Shown here: one piece after another, positions 1 through 8,085 of the stretch
How the letters are laid out: each line of letters begins with the position of its first letter
Numbering within the stretch: position 1 is the first letter of the stretch
DNA from: Elusimicrobiota bacterium
GTDB lineage: Bacteria > Elusimicrobiota > Elusimicrobia > UBA1565 > UBA9628
Direction: 5' to 3'
Length of the DNA stretch: 58,699 nucleotides
Assembly: GCA_016182905.1 (NCBI GenBank)
Contig: JACPFR010000059.1
Coordinates: 1 to 58,699, forward strand
Translations under genes and position numbers: made by a program
The notes under the pieces: model-generated
The model's input: the letters and a program-made list of their open reading frames with translations, nothing else
Told to the model about the DNA's origin: nothing
Databases searched by the model: none

Positions 1-1257
1 GCCGCGCACCTCGGCCTGCCCGCCGAGGCGCCCCTCGGTTCCTACCTCCCGCGCTACCCGAGTCACCTCGGAAGCGAAGGAGGAAAGCTGGTCCACCATC
101 GTGTTGATGGTGTTCTTCAGCTCCAGGATCTCGCCCTTCACGTCCACCGTGATCTTCTTCGAGAGGTCGCCCGCCGCCACCGCCTTCGTCACGTCGGCGA
201 TGTTCCTCACCTGCGCGGTAAGGTTGCCGGCCATCGAGTTCACCGAGTCGGTGAGGTCGCGCCAGGTGCCCGCCACGCCCTGCACGTCGGCCTGGCCGCC
301 GAGCTTGCCTTCGGTGCCGACCTCGCGGGCGACGCGGGTCACCTCGGAGGCGAAGGAGCCGAGCTGGTCGACCATGGTGTTGATCGTGTTCTTGAGCTCG
401 AGGATCTCGCCCTTCACGTCGACGGTGATCTTCTTCGACAGGTCACCCTTGGCGACGGCGGTCGTGACGTCGGCGATGTTGCGGACCTGGCTCGTGAGGT
501 TGGCGGCCATCGAGTTGACGTTGTCCGTCAGATTCTTCCAGGTGCCGGCGACGCCTTTGACGTGCGCCTGTCCGCCGAGCTTGCCTTCGGTGCCGACCTC
601 GCGGGCGACGCGGGTGACCTCGGAGGCGAAGGAGCCGAGCTGGTCGACCATCGTGTTGACGACCTTCGCGATGCGCAGGAACTCGCCCTTGACGGGGCGG
701 CCGTCGACCTCGAGGGCCATAGTCTGCGACAGGTCGCCGCGCGCGACGGCGCCGATGACGCGCGCGACCTCGTTCGTGGGCTGCACGAGGTCGCCGATCA
801 GGGAGTTGATCGACGCCACCTTGGTCTTCCAGGACCCGCTGACCTCGCCGATGGAGGCGCGCTGGGTGATCTTCCCTTCTTTTCCGACGACGATGGAGAT
901 GCGGCGGAACTCTCCGGCCATGCGCTCGTTGAGGTCGGCGATCTCGTTGAGGTCGGCGGCGACCCTGCGGGCGGAGCCCGAGCGGTCGGCGGGCATGCGG
1001 GCCGAGAAGTCGCCCTTCTTGATCGCGGTCAGGACCTCGCCCAGCCGCCGCATGTCCTCGTCGAGCTGCGCGTGGGAGTCGAGGAGCTCGTTGAACGCGT
1101 CCGCGACCCGGCCCGCGACGCCGAATTTATTGAGCGTCATCCGCGCGTCTCGCTTGCCTTTCTTGAAGCCTTGGAGAAGGGTGAGTATCTCGATGAGCGC
1201 GGCGTCGCCGGAGGCGATCGAGTCTTGGCCGTTGAGGGGGATCGTGGAATGGTTCAT
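1..1257 (-). CDS. Multi-HAMP sensor protein, probable hybrid histidine kinase (3' part cut off)
   Basis: This is the first 419 residues of a cytoplasmic signalling protein that runs off the left edge, so any kinase or receiver domains are outside the window. It is made almost entirely of HAMP-type modules. In the last ~215 visible residues they become near-identical 92-residue units: the same codons recur at 62, 338 and 614, a spacing of 276 bp. The recurring motifs are [18 protein letters not shown] and AKGDLSKKI. Chains like this are typical of Nik1/group III hybrid histidine kinases, which respond to osmotic or envelope stress; that the missing part is a kinase is inferred. There is no signal peptide or membrane segment. 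The ATG at 1257 follows a GGGAG ribosome site, and a TATAAT lies at 1290-1295 on the same strand. Confidence 0.85.
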   Translation of the reverse strand, partial: MNHSTIPLNGQDSIASGDAALIEILTLLQGFKKGKRDARMTLNKFGVAGRVADAFNELLDSHAQLDEDMRRLGEVLTAIKKGDFSARMPADRSGSARRVAADLNEIADLNERMAGEFRRISIVVGKEGKITQRASIGEVSGSWKTKVASINSLIGDLVQPTNEVARVIGAVARGDLSQTMALEVDGRPVKGEFLRIAKVVNTMVDQLGSFASEVTRVAREVGTEGKLGGQAHVKGVAGTWKNLTDNVNSMAANLTSQVRNIADVTTAVAKGDLSKKITVDVKGEILELKNTINTMVDQLGSFASEVTRVAREVGTEGKLGGQADVQGVAGTWRDLTDSVNSMAGNLTAQVRNIADVTKAVAAGDLSKKITVDVKGEILELKNTINTMVDQLSSFASEVTRVAREVGTEGRLGGQAEVRG

Positions 1258-1289
1258 GGTCGGTGTCTCCCGGGTGAGCGAGGCCACGT

Positions 1290-1295
1290 ATTATA
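1290..1295 (-). promoter_or_regulatory. -10 element of the multi-HAMP gene
   Basis: A perfect TATAAT on the minus strand would place the transcript start near 1283, about 26 nt before the ATG at 1257. No good -35 is visible 17-18 bp upstream. Confidence 0.45.
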
Positions 1296-1364
1296 TTTGA
1301 CGCCCCCGTGACGGCCGATGGCCGAACTGTTGCACCTTTGTGAACTTTTCTTGACGCGTGGGCC

Positions 1365-1393
1365 TTGACGCTCGACGGGGGCGGGGCTACACT
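1365..1393 (+). promoter_or_regulatory. Sigma70-type promoter for the 1420 gene
   Basis: TTGACG (1365-1370), a 17-bp spacer and TACACT (1388-1393) make a near-consensus promoter. The predicted start is about 1400, leaving a 20-nt leader with no clear ribosome site before the ATG at 1420. Confidence 0.65.
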
Positions 1394-1419
1394 GGAAAAC
1401 GACGTCCTCGCCCATACCG

Positions 1420-1953
1420 ATGATCAAGACGAGCCGTTCCCGCTTCGAGATCCGGCAGGACCCAGACACGACCGCGGCCGTGGCCGGACTGGCGCTGGCC
1501 TGCTTCGGCGCGGTGGAGATGATCGTCACGCTCGGCTCGACGCTCGCCGCGTACGCTTTCCGCAATCCCGTCCCGCTCCTCGTGCCCTGCGTGCGCTTCA
1601 CGTTGGGCGCCGCCTTCATGGCGTCCGGCTGGCTGTTCCTGCGCGGGCGCTCGCGGGTCGTCATCGACCGGGAGCACCGGATGGTCGCGCGCTACCTCGG
1701 CGTCGGCGGGCACTCCTCCGGCGGCAACGCGACGTGGGATCTCGAGGAGTTCCGCGCCGTCATCCTGATCAGCCGCGAGCGCCGGCGCCTGCTGCTGGGC
1801 GCGGTCACCCGCTCCTACGTGGTGTGCCTGCGCCGTCACGACGGGGGGGACCTGGACCTGTACTGGGCCCGCGACGTGGAGGACGGAGCGCGCGCGGGCG
1901 CCAACGCCGCGGAATTCGCCGGGCTTCCTTACTACGGGCGCGAGCCGGCCTGA
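1420..1953 (+). CDS. Hypothetical two-helix membrane protein
   Basis: A 177-residue protein that I do not recognise. Two hydrophobic segments (about residues 20-47 and 53-75) form a hairpin anchor. They are followed by a ~100-residue soluble tail with alternating charged and hydrophobic residues (VVIDREHRMVARYLGVGG, then WDLEEFRAVILIS). The layout resembles bacterial small membrane proteins with a PH-like cytoplasmic domain, but that is a structural guess. The gene is monocistronic and has its own strong promoter at 1365-1393. The next gene starts 26 nt after its stop. Confidence 0.75.
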   Translation: MIKTSRSRFEIRQDPDTTAAVAGLALACFGAVEMIVTLGSTLAAYAFRNPVPLLVPCVRFTLGAAFMASGWLFLRGRSRVVIDREHRMVARYLGVGGHSSGGNATWDLEEFRAVILISRERRRLLLGAVTRSYVVCLRRHDGGDLDLYWARDVEDGARAGANAAEFAGLPYYGREPA

Positions 1954-1979
1954 ACGAACGATGTGATAAGATGGGCGCC

Positions 1980-3038
1980 ATGACCGCGCTCTGTCTTCTC
2001 GCCCTGCTCGCCGCCGTTCCCGCCCCGGCCTCGCCTTCGCCCCGGACCGCCGGCCTGGCCGGCCTCGCCCTGAAATGCGCCGGCGCCGAGTTCCCGAACA
2101 AGGCGGATCACGTCGCGGCCGGAATGCACGACCTCGCCCGTCCGCGCGACGCCCACCCGTCCTTCTACGGGTGCTTCGACTGGCACTCGAGCGTCCACGG
2201 CCACTGGCTCATGGTCCGCGCCCTGAGGACCGAGGCCGCGCTTCCCGACGCGGCGAGGCTCCGCGCCGCGCTCGACGCGCATCTCTCCTCGGCCGCGGTC
2301 CGGGGGGAGCTCGCCTATCTCGCCCAGCCCGGCCGCAAGACGTTCGAGCGCACCTACGGCTGGGCCTGGCTGCTCAAGCTGGCGGAGGAGTTGCGCTCGT
2401 GGGACGACCCGGACGCGAAGCGCTGGTCCTCGAACCTCGAGCCTCTCGCCGCCGCCTTCGTCGCGCGGTACGAGGATTTCCTGCCCAAGCTCACCTACCC
2501 GATCCGCGTCGGGACGCATCCGAACACGGCGTTCGGGCTGGCCTTCGCGCTCGACTACGCCCGCGCCGCGGGCGACAAGGAGCTCGAGGCCCTGCTCGTC
2601 GGGCGCGCGAAGGCCTACTTCGCCGCCGACAAGGACTATCCCGCGGCGTGGGAGCCGGGCGGCGAGGACTTCTTCTCGCCGGCGCTGCTCGAGGCGGACC
2701 TCATGCGCCGGGTCCTTTCCCGGGAGGAGTTCTCCCGCTGGCTGACCGCCTTCCTTCCCGAGCTCGGCCGCGGCGGCCCCCGGTCGCTGATGACGCCGGC
2801 GATCGTGACGGACCGCGCCGACCCCAAGATCGTCCATCTCGACGGCCTGAACCTGAGCCGCGCCTGGTGCCTCAAGGGCGTCGCGGCCGCCCTGCCGCCC
2901 GCGGATCCGCGCCGGACCGTCATCCTCGCGGCGGCGGGGCGGCACCTGGACGCCTCCCTGCCGCACGTCGCCAGCGGCGACTACGCGGGCGAGCATTGGC
3001 TGGCGAGCTTCGCGCTGTACGCCTTGTCCGTGGACTAG
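1980..3038 (+). CDS. DUF2891 family secreted protein
   Basis: A 352-residue protein that begins with a short signal peptide (MTALCLLALLAAVPAPASP). The mature part carries the DUF2891 hallmark near residue 53, HPSFYGCFDWHSSVHGHW, and keeps the family's helical-repeat look throughout, with later motifs YGWAWLLKLAEEL, HPNTAFGLAFALDYA and GGEDFFSPALLEADLMRR. The family resembles alpha/alpha-toroid carbohydrate-active enzymes, but no activity is established to my knowledge. An in-frame ATG at 1971 is an alternative start. A -10-like TAAGAT at 1967-1972 would put the transcript start at the ATG of 1980. The TAG stop shares the palindrome CTAG (3035-3038) with the TAG of the convergent gene. Confidence 0.85.
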   Translation: MTALCLLALLAAVPAPASPSPRTAGLAGLALKCAGAEFPNKADHVAAGMHDLARPRDAHPSFYGCFDWHSSVHGHWLMVRALRTEAALPDAARLRAALDAHLSSAAVRGELAYLAQPGRKTFERTYGWAWLLKLAEELRSWDDPDAKRWSSNLEPLAAAFVARYEDFLPKLTYPIRVGTHPNTAFGLAFALDYARAAGDKELEALLVGRAKAYFAADKDYPAAWEPGGEDFFSPALLEADLMRRVLSREEFSRWLTAFLPELGRGGPRSLMTPAIVTDRADPKIVHLDGLNLSRAWCLKGVAAALPPADPRRTVILAAAGRHLDASLPHVASGDYAGEHWLASFALYALSVD

Positions 3039-4171
3039 CGCGGGCGCAGAGGGGACGGCTTGCCGTCCTTCATCGCGAAGTGGCCGCGCAGCGCGCGCGC
3101 GGTCGGCGGGGCGGCGGGCTTATTGACCGCCACCTTGAGCTCCGCGCCGATGCGGCACACGCCGTCGAAGCGCGCGTCGTGCATGATGCGGAACAGCTCG
3201 CAGCCCGCGTCGAGCGCCTTGTTGCCCAGCTCGCTGACCAGGTCGAGGACCATGTCGGTCGCGCAGAAGCACCACGGGCAGGAGCGGTTGGCGACGGACA
3301 GGTGCCCGCACTTGGGGCAGGCCCGGCCGATCTTCGCGTAGCCGTCGCGCACGAGCACCCGCGCCGCGGCGCCCTCCTGGATCGCCGTCGTCACGGCCTC
3401 GAGGCCGATCACGGCGCCTCCGACGCGCGCGGCGTCGAGCAGGCGGTGCACCAGCACGCTCTCGCGCACCGATCGGGCTTGGCGCTCGTTGTGGAGGACG
3501 CGCTCGAGCACGGCCTCGACGGGCCGCTCCGGCCCCAGCACCGGCTCGAGGATGACGTCCTTCTGCAGGGAGGCGTCGAGAAGGGGGAGGAACGACGACG
3601 CGAGCGCGTCCGGGGCGCCCAGGATGAGCCGGTCGAACCGGCGCTCGCGGGCGAGGGTGGCGGCGTGCTGCGACACGGCCCCGAGACCGTCCAGCGTCTC
3701 GAAATCGCCGCTCATCGCCTCGAGCTCGAACGCCAGGCCCATGTGCAGCTCGACGAAGCGCGCCTTGGCCGGACCGAGGAGCAAAGTCATGAAGCGGTTG
3801 TACTGGCCCGCGAGCGCGTTGAGCGGGCGGAGATCGAGGGTCTCCGCGGCGCTCAAGGTGCTCTTGAACGGCTGAGGCAGGGCGAAGGTCTCGAACAATC
3901 CCCGCTTGGCGCAGGAGTACACCGCGGCCAGGCGGTGCGGCCCCGGGACGAACTCCGATTTGACGAACGTCTCGATGCGGTCGATGTCGCGGCCGAGCAG
4001 CTTCATGCGCGGGTCGCGGCGGGCGTCGGCGGCGAGCTGGTGGAAGGTCGACGGATACAGGCCGCCGCCGTCCACGGCGAGGTGCAGGGTGACGGCGTCG
4101 GGCTCCAGGGAACGGAAAGCCGCGAGGGCTTCGATCCTCGCGGCGCTCAGGAAAAGGGGCGTGGGTGACAT
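3035..4171 (-). CDS. Bacterial eRF1-like (baeRF/Vms1 superfamily) protein with zinc ribbon
   Basis: A 378-residue cytoplasmic protein of the bacterial archaeo-eukaryotic release-factor-like family. The N-terminal part has an RNase-H-like/eRF1 domain 2 pattern (LAGQYNRFMTLLLGPAKARFVELH). The C-terminal third has the eRF1 domain 3-like fold with a zinc ribbon, CPKCG followed 11 residues later by CPWC. Members of this superfamily (Vms1, baeRF) are implicated in ribosome rescue or peptidyl-tRNA cleavage; the role here is inferred. No GGQ tripeptide is visible in the region where release factors carry it. The start ATG at 4171 sits 12 nt after a promoter-derived 5' end, with TTGACG and TATCCT at 4213-4218 and 4190-4195. 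Confidence 0.75.
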   Translation of the reverse strand: MSPTPLFLSAARIEALAAFRSLEPDAVTLHLAVDGGGLYPSTFHQLAADARRDPRMKLLGRDIDRIETFVKSEFVPGPHRLAAVYSCAKRGLFETFALPQPFKSTLSAAETLDLRPLNALAGQYNRFMTLLLGPAKARFVELHMGLAFELEAMSGDFETLDGLGAVSQHAATLARERRFDRLILGAPDALASSFLPLLDASLQKDVILEPVLGPERPVEAVLERVLHNERQARSVRESVLVHRLLDAARVGGAVIGLEAVTTAIQEGAAARVLVRDGYAKIGRACPKCGHLSVANRSCPWCFCATDMVLDLVSELGNKALDAGCELFRIMHDARFDGVCRIGAELKVAVNKPAAPPTARALRGHFAMKDGKPSPLRPR

Positions 4172-4189
4172 GGTCGATCCGTTGCCCTA

Positions 4190-4218
4190 AGGATAACCCG
4201 CGGACCGCGATCCGTCAA
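4190..4218 (-). promoter_or_regulatory. Promoter of the eRF1-like gene
   Basis: On the minus strand, TTGACG (4218-4213), a 17-bp spacer and TATCCT (4195-4190) predict a transcript start at about 4183, giving a leader of 11-12 nt before the ATG at 4171. Confidence 0.65.
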
Positions 4219-4321
4219 GGAAACACGGGGTTAAGACGGCGGGTCATGCGCGCTTCATAAACTCTTTGCCCTCCCTCCATTGGAGTCCGCGGGCGGGCGT
4301 GTTATCCTGAGTTCGTCGGAC

Positions 4322-4355
4322 GGCGAGCGGCTCTCTGAGGGGGGAACCGCTCGCC
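4322..4355. terminator. Stem-loop at the end of the ABC transporter operon
   Basis: The arms GGCGAGCGG (4322-4330) and CCGCTCGCC (4347-4355) form a 9-bp GC-rich stem with a 16-nt loop, 18 nt past the permease stop. There is no U-run, so it may be a Rho-dependent end or an mRNA stabiliser rather than an intrinsic terminator. The rest of 4219-4372 shows nothing further that I can support. Confidence 0.4.
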
Positions 4356-4372
4356 TCGTTTCAGGGGACGGT

Positions 4373-6244
4373 TCAGCGCGGATTCTCCACGCGGCGCAGG
4401 TTCCCCTCCCAATCCGAGAAGTAAGCGGAGCGCCCGGTCGCGATCAGGAAGCCGTCCTTGAGAGGGACCGCCTCCTCGATGTCTTCGCGCAAGGGACGCG
4501 ACAGGACCGTGCGCCCGGCGGCGTCGAGGACCGTGAGCTTCCCGCCCCAGACGAGCCAGGCCTTGCCCTCCGCGCGGCGCATCAGCGCGGGGCGGGAGGA
4601 GCGGGGCATGGAGAGCTCCCGCGCGAGGCGCGCGTAGGCGAGCGGCCGCGCGGGCTCGCCTCCGGAGTCGACGGCCCACAGCGTGGAGCCCGGTCCGAAG
4701 GAGAACAGAGTCCCGTCGGGCAGGCCTTGGTAGGTCGAGCCGTGCAGGGGCCAGGCGATCGCGGCCGTTCCGTCCGCGCGGCACAGCGCGACCTGCTCGC
4801 CCTCGGCGGTCCGCACCGGGACCAGGTACGCCCGGCGGCCGGCGGCCTCGTCGGGATACACGGGGTCCGGGTCCAGCGCGACGCCCGGCAAAGTCCACCG
4901 TTTCCCGCCCGCCTCGAGGCATTTGCCCGCGCAAGCGACGCGTCCGACCGAGGCTTCGCCCCGGCGATGGGACAGGAAGCCCGTGTAGCCTTCGAACCAG
5001 GCCGCCTTGTCGCCGCGGACGAAATAGTCGGCGGCCGGGGCCAAGAGCACGCGCTTGGCGTCGGGGTAGCGGTGCTTCAGCGGAACGCCGCCGATCATCG
5101 AGAGCGAGCCGTGGTCCGTCATCCGACGGCTCTCGGCCTTGCCGCCTTCGACGCGCCACAGCTCGGTGTTGGGGCTGACGTAGCGCTCGATCCACAGGAC
5201 GCCTTTCTCGTCGCGCCAGGCGCCGTGGAGCCAGACCTTGTACGGCTCGAGGAGCAGCTCGGACAGGCCGGAGTTCTGCTCGGGGACGAGGGCGCGGACG
5301 CCCGAGGCGTCCGCGATCAACAGCCCGCCGCGCACGGTCTTGAGCACGGCGCCCTCTCCGGCCGCGGCGAGTGCCCGGCTCCCGCGAGGATAGCGGCCGT
5401 CGAACGACTGGTAGCGATAGACCGCGGCGGCTTCGAGGGGGAGGACGCGGGCGTCGAGCATCCTGAGCTCCATGCCCGCCCGTCCCCAGATCGCGAGCCC
5501 GGGCAGGAGCAGCAGGACCAGGGCGGAGGCCAGGACGCGCGGGCCGGCGCGGCGTTCGGCCCAGCTCGCCGCGAGGGCGCCGGCCCCGAGCTTGGCGAGC
5601 GCCCCCCCGGCGGCGAGCGCCAGAGCCGTCCTCAGGCAGGAGGCGCCCCAGGCGTGATGCTCGATCTGGAGCCCGAAGCAGACGGCGACGGCCGCGCCCG
5701 TCAACGTCGTCGCGGCGAGGGCGAGCAGGCCGCCGGCCGTCCCGTGGCCGAGCAGGCGCGACAGCGTCCAGGCTCCCGCGAGGACGTCGAGCGCGGCGAT
5801 CGCCAGCAGCGGCGCGATCTCGAGCCCGTACCAGAAGGCCGCGCCCCAGGCCTTCCGCCCGGGGGACAGGACGCGGCCCGGCGGCATGCCCAGGACGGCG
5901 CCCGTCGCCAGGACGAAGCCGGCGAAGGCCGCGGCGAGCAGGACGGAGGCGGCGAGGGAGGAGAACGCGCGCCGGCCGGGTGACAGGGGCAGGATCGCCT
6001 CGCAATCATTCGCCTCGCGCGAGGCCGCCGAAGCGCCGGAGGCCGCGCCGATGAGGGCGGCGGCCAGTGGCACGCCGAGGAGGACCCAGGCGGTCAGCGC
6101 CGCGTCGAGGCTGAGCTTCAGCTCCAGGCCCGTCGTCGCCGAGACGAGGCGGCACACCGGCAAGGTGACGAGGAAGGCCGCCGCGGCGCTCGCGGCGGCG
6201 AGGCGGTTCTTGCGCAGCTCGAGCCGGATCATGGGGAAGCTCAT
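4373..6244 (-). CDS. ABC-2 type transporter permease with C-terminal propeller-like region
   Basis: A 623-residue inner-membrane protein. About the first 290 residues hold six or more hydrophobic helices, starting MSFPMIRLELRKNRLAAASA. The remaining ~330 residues are soluble and rich in short repeated strands with aromatic and glycine residues (WLHGAWRDEKGVLWIERY, WLVWGGKLTVLD), which suggests a beta-propeller-like domain. The start ATG at 6244 overlaps the ATPase stop as ATGA, so the two are translationally coupled. GntR, ATPase and ABC-2 permease in this order resemble the YtrABC-type systems of Gram-positive bacteria, which respond to cell-wall antibiotics. The substrate is unknown. Confidence 0.8.
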   Translation of the reverse strand: MSFPMIRLELRKNRLAAASAAAAFLVTLPVCRLVSATTGLELKLSLDAALTAWVLLGVPLAAALIGAASGASAASREANDCEAILPLSPGRRAFSSLAASVLLAAAFAGFVLATGAVLGMPPGRVLSPGRKAWGAAFWYGLEIAPLLAIAALDVLAGAWTLSRLLGHGTAGGLLALAATTLTGAAVAVCFGLQIEHHAWGASCLRTALALAAGGALAKLGAGALAASWAERRAGPRVLASALVLLLLPGLAIWGRAGMELRMLDARVLPLEAAAVYRYQSFDGRYPRGSRALAAAGEGAVLKTVRGGLLIADASGVRALVPEQNSGLSELLLEPYKVWLHGAWRDEKGVLWIERYVSPNTELWRVEGGKAESRRMTDHGSLSMIGGVPLKHRYPDAKRVLLAPAADYFVRGDKAAWFEGYTGFLSHRRGEASVGRVACAGKCLEAGGKRWTLPGVALDPDPVYPDEAAGRRAYLVPVRTAEGEQVALCRADGTAAIAWPLHGSTYQGLPDGTLFSFGPGSTLWAVDSGGEPARPLAYARLARELSMPRSSRPALMRRAEGKAWLVWGGKLTVLDAAGRTVLSRPLREDIEEAVPLKDGFLIATGRSAYFSDWEGNLRRVENPR

Positions 6245-7125
6245 CGGGGTCCGCCTCCTTTCAAGGCCAACAGATGCGAGAACGCCCGGTCGAGCGGCAT
6301 GGGCTCGACCGTGGGCGAAAGCAAGGCGCCGCAGCCGAGGAGGCGCTCGCGCGAGGCGCGGTCGAGGACGGCCCAGGAGCGCACCAGGCCCTCGCCGCCG
6401 AGCGGGATCGCCCCGGGCACGGCGGGGGGCGCGTCCGCGGAGCGAAGCCTTCCCCCGATCACGCAGGCGTCGGCGCGCAGGGCGTCGAGCGCGTGGACCG
6501 CGACGATCCTCCCGCCGGCCATCACCCAGACCTCGTCGAGCAGTCCGGCGAGCTCGTCCATGCGGTGGCTGGTCACGAGCACGGTCTTGCCCGCCTCGCC
6601 CAGCTCGGCGACGAGTCCGGACAGCACCTCCTCGCGCACGAGCGCGTCGAGGCCCGAGGTCGGCTCGTCGAGCAGGAACAGGCTCGGGTCGTGCGCGGCG
6701 GCGCACACCCAGGCGAGCTTGCCGAGCGTTCCCTTGCTGGCGCCCTCGAGCCGGGTCGCGGCGTCGAGGCCGAGCCGCTTGCACAGGCTCACGGCTCGCG
6801 CCGGGTCCCATCGATGGAACAGGCTCGCGCGCAGGTCGAGGACCTCGGCGACGCTCATGAAGGGATGGAACGAAGGCCGCCCCGGGATGTAGCCCGCCGC
6901 CTGGCGTATCCTCCCCGAGCCGTCGGGGCGAAGCCCCAGCACCTCGACCTCGCCCGAGTCCGCGGCGAGCAGGTCGAGCAGGACCTTGAACAGCGTCGTC
7001 TTGCCCTCGCCGTTGCGCCCGAGCAGGCCGATCACCTTGCCCTGCTCCGCGGCGCCGGACGCGCCGTCGAGGACGCGGCGGCCGCCGAGGGTCCGCGTGA
7101 CGTCATGGAAGCTCAGGGCGTTCAT
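6241..7125 (-). CDS. ABC transporter ATP-binding protein
   Basis: A 294-residue ATPase. It shows Walker A GRNGEGKTTL (about residues 36-45), Walker B LFLLDEPTSGLD and a downstream switch histidine (VLVTSHRMDE). The signature region reads SKGTLGKL instead of LSGGQ, which is the usual variation in ABC-2 exporter ATPases. It would power the permease encoded immediately downstream. Its ATG at 7125 overlaps the GntR stop (ATGA) and its own stop overlaps the permease start, so the three genes form one tightly coupled operon. Confidence 0.92.
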   Translation of the reverse strand: MNALSFHDVTRTLGGRRVLDGASGAAEQGKVIGLLGRNGEGKTTLFKVLLDLLAADSGEVEVLGLRPDGSGRIRQAAGYIPGRPSFHPFMSVAEVLDLRASLFHRWDPARAVSLCKRLGLDAATRLEGASKGTLGKLAWVCAAAHDPSLFLLDEPTSGLDALVREEVLSGLVAELGEAGKTVLVTSHRMDELAGLLDEVWVMAGGRIVAVHALDALRADACVIGGRLRSADAPPAVPGAIPLGGEGLVRSWAVLDRASRERLLGCGALLSPTVEPMPLDRAFSHLLALKGGGPR

Positions 7126-7493
7126 ATGTCCTCCTTCTCCGCGCGCCGCACCAGCAAAGTGATGTCGTCCCAGTCGAGCCCGCCGCGCCGGGCCTGGCGC
7201 AGGGCCTCGCGCAGGCCGTCGCGGATCCCGGAGAGGCCGTCCGACGCCTTGCGGGGGGCGCCGGCGGCGACCACGGTGCCCTCGCCGCGCTTGGTCTCGA
7301 GCACGCCCTCGAGCACGAGTTCACGGATGGCGCGGGCGACCGTGTTCGGGTTGACCTTCAGCGACTCGGCGAGCGGGCGGATGGTGGGCGCGGGCTCGCC
7401 CGGCTTGAGCGCCCCGCGCGCGATGAGGCCGCGCAGGCCGGATTTGATCTGCTCGTTGAGAGGCGTCGGCGACAGGGGGTCGATGCGGATCAT
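7122..7493 (-). CDS. GntR family regulator, YtrA subfamily
   Basis: A 123-residue regulator with an N-terminal winged helix (PLNEQIKSGLRGLIARGAL, then LKVNPNTVARAIRELVLEGVLETKRGEGT) and only a short C-terminal tail, the hallmark of the YtrA subfamily. It is the first gene of the ABC operon and very likely autoregulates it: a perfect 9+2+9 palindrome at 7501-7520 overlaps the -10 (TACACT, 7504-7499) just before the start codon. The -10 spacing predicts an essentially leaderless mRNA, since the predicted 5' end falls within one base of the ATG. Confidence 0.92.
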   Translation of the reverse strand: MIRIDPLSPTPLNEQIKSGLRGLIARGALKPGEPAPTIRPLAESLKVNPNTVARAIRELVLEGVLETKRGEGTVVAAGAPRKASDGLSGIRDGLREALRQARRGGLDWDDITLLVRRAEKEDI

Positions 7494-7500
7494 ATTTAAG

Positions 7501-7520
7501 TGTACTAGTGAACTAGTACA
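7501..7520. promoter_or_regulatory. GntR/YtrA-type operator
   Basis: TGTACTAGT-GA-ACTAGTACA is a perfect inverted repeat with 9-bp arms. It covers the promoter of the GntR-ABC operon and fits the two-fold operators bound by YtrA-type repressors. Binding by the product of 7122-7493 is inferred. Confidence 0.7.
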
Positions 7521-7568
7521 GTAGTATTCTAGCCCCGCGCCGCGTTCTTGTCAAGGGGCGCGCCCAAT

Positions 7569-7585
7569 ACTGTTTCCGGAAACAG
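7569..7585. repeat. Copy 1 of the CTGTTTCCGGAAACAG palindromic repeat
   Basis: A 16-bp perfect palindrome (7570-7585) in the gap between the GntR operon and the 7634 gene. The same 16-mer occurs at 19981-19996 and 48035-48050, and with one mismatch at 15594-15609. This copy lacks the flanking palindromes of the others. Confidence 0.75.
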
Positions 7586-7598
7586 ACGTTGAGGGCCC

Positions 7599-7627
7599 TT
7601 GACGGAGGGGGCTCCCGGTTTTACGCT
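7599..7627 (+). promoter_or_regulatory. Leaderless promoter of the 7634 gene
   Basis: TTGACG (7599-7604), a 17-bp spacer and TACGCT (7622-7627). The position 7 nt after the -10, where transcription normally starts, is exactly the A of the ATG at 7634. Confidence 0.7.
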
Positions 7628-7633
7628 GAAAGC

Positions 7634-7873
7634 ATGGAAGGCTTCATCGTCCCTCTCGCGGCGGCCGTTTTTCTCTTCCCGATCCTGTTCATGATCGTGC
7701 CGCCCGCGGTGTCCGCGTGGCGCCGGCGCAAAGAGGTCCGCCGCGGCTTCAAGCCCAGCTGGCGCCCGGCCGAGCCTCTCCGCATCCCGGAGGCCGGAGA
7801 GACCGCGGCGACCGTCGAGCGCTTCCACGAGGCGCTGCGCCGCTCCGACCTGGCCGACTATCTCGGGTCTTGA
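7634..7873 (+). CDS. Small single-helix membrane protein
   Basis: A 79-residue protein with one hydrophobic helix at residues 5-28 (VPLAAAVFLFPILFMIVPPA), then a basic stretch (WRRRKEVRRGFK) and a short acidic, helical tail ending in LADYLGS. The positive-inside rule puts the tail in the cytoplasm. The ATG at 7634 is chosen because the promoter at 7599-7627 places the transcript start on it; an upstream in-frame start would lie before the -35. I do not recognise a family. The TGA stop lies inside the TTGACG -35 box of the next small gene. Confidence 0.65.
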   Translation: MEGFIVPLAAAVFLFPILFMIVPPAVSAWRRRKEVRRGFKPSWRPAEPLRIPEAGETAATVERFHEALRRSDLADYLGS

Positions 7874-7900
7874 CGGAACCGGCTCCCGGGGCTATCCTCC
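7872..7900 (+). promoter_or_regulatory. Promoter of the 45-residue gene at 7931
   Basis: TTGACG (7872-7877), a 17-bp spacer and TATCCT (7895-7900). The predicted start near 7907 gives a 24-nt leader that contains a GGAGA ribosome site. Confidence 0.65.
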
Positions 7901-7930
7901 GTCGACGCTTCGCTCTCCCGGAGAATCCCG

Positions 7931-8068
7931 ATGACCTTCACCCTTCTGGCCGCCGTGCCCGCCGCGATCCTGACCGCGATGTACCTTTACGAGAAGCGGC
8001 GCCCGGCTCCGCTCCGTGCGGTCGCGGCGCGCTCGACCTTGAACAACGCGCTGCGCGGCCGCCGCTAG
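7931..8068 (+). CDS. 45-residue membrane microprotein
   Basis: A short gene with its own promoter (7872-7900) and a GGAGA ribosome site 8 nt before the ATG. The product has one N-terminal hydrophobic helix (TFTLLAAVPAAILTAMYLY) followed by a very basic tail rich in Arg (EKRRPAPLR to the C-terminal LRGRR). It stops 18 bp before the convergent mutM stop. The family is unknown. Support comes from the promoter, ribosome site and plausible topology rather than from homology. Confidence 0.5.
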   Translation: MTFTLLAAVPAAILTAMYLYEKRRPAPLRAVAARSTLNNALRGRR

Positions 8069-8085
8069 ATTCTCGGCCTGACCGC

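Noticed and set aside
1-700. Regular 276-bp repeats as a CRISPR-like or satellite array
   Set aside because: The repeats are in frame, 92 codons long and encode HAMP modules; there are no short repeats with unique spacers.
6245-6811. N-terminal extension of the ABC permease frame
   Set aside because: The region is the ATPase gene in another frame; the ATG at 6244 overlaps the ATPase stop and begins a proper membrane helix. The same reasoning removed extensions of the NIS synthetase (20778-20906), ATP-grasp gene (27872-28213), permease (33346-34335) and kinase (54969-55952).
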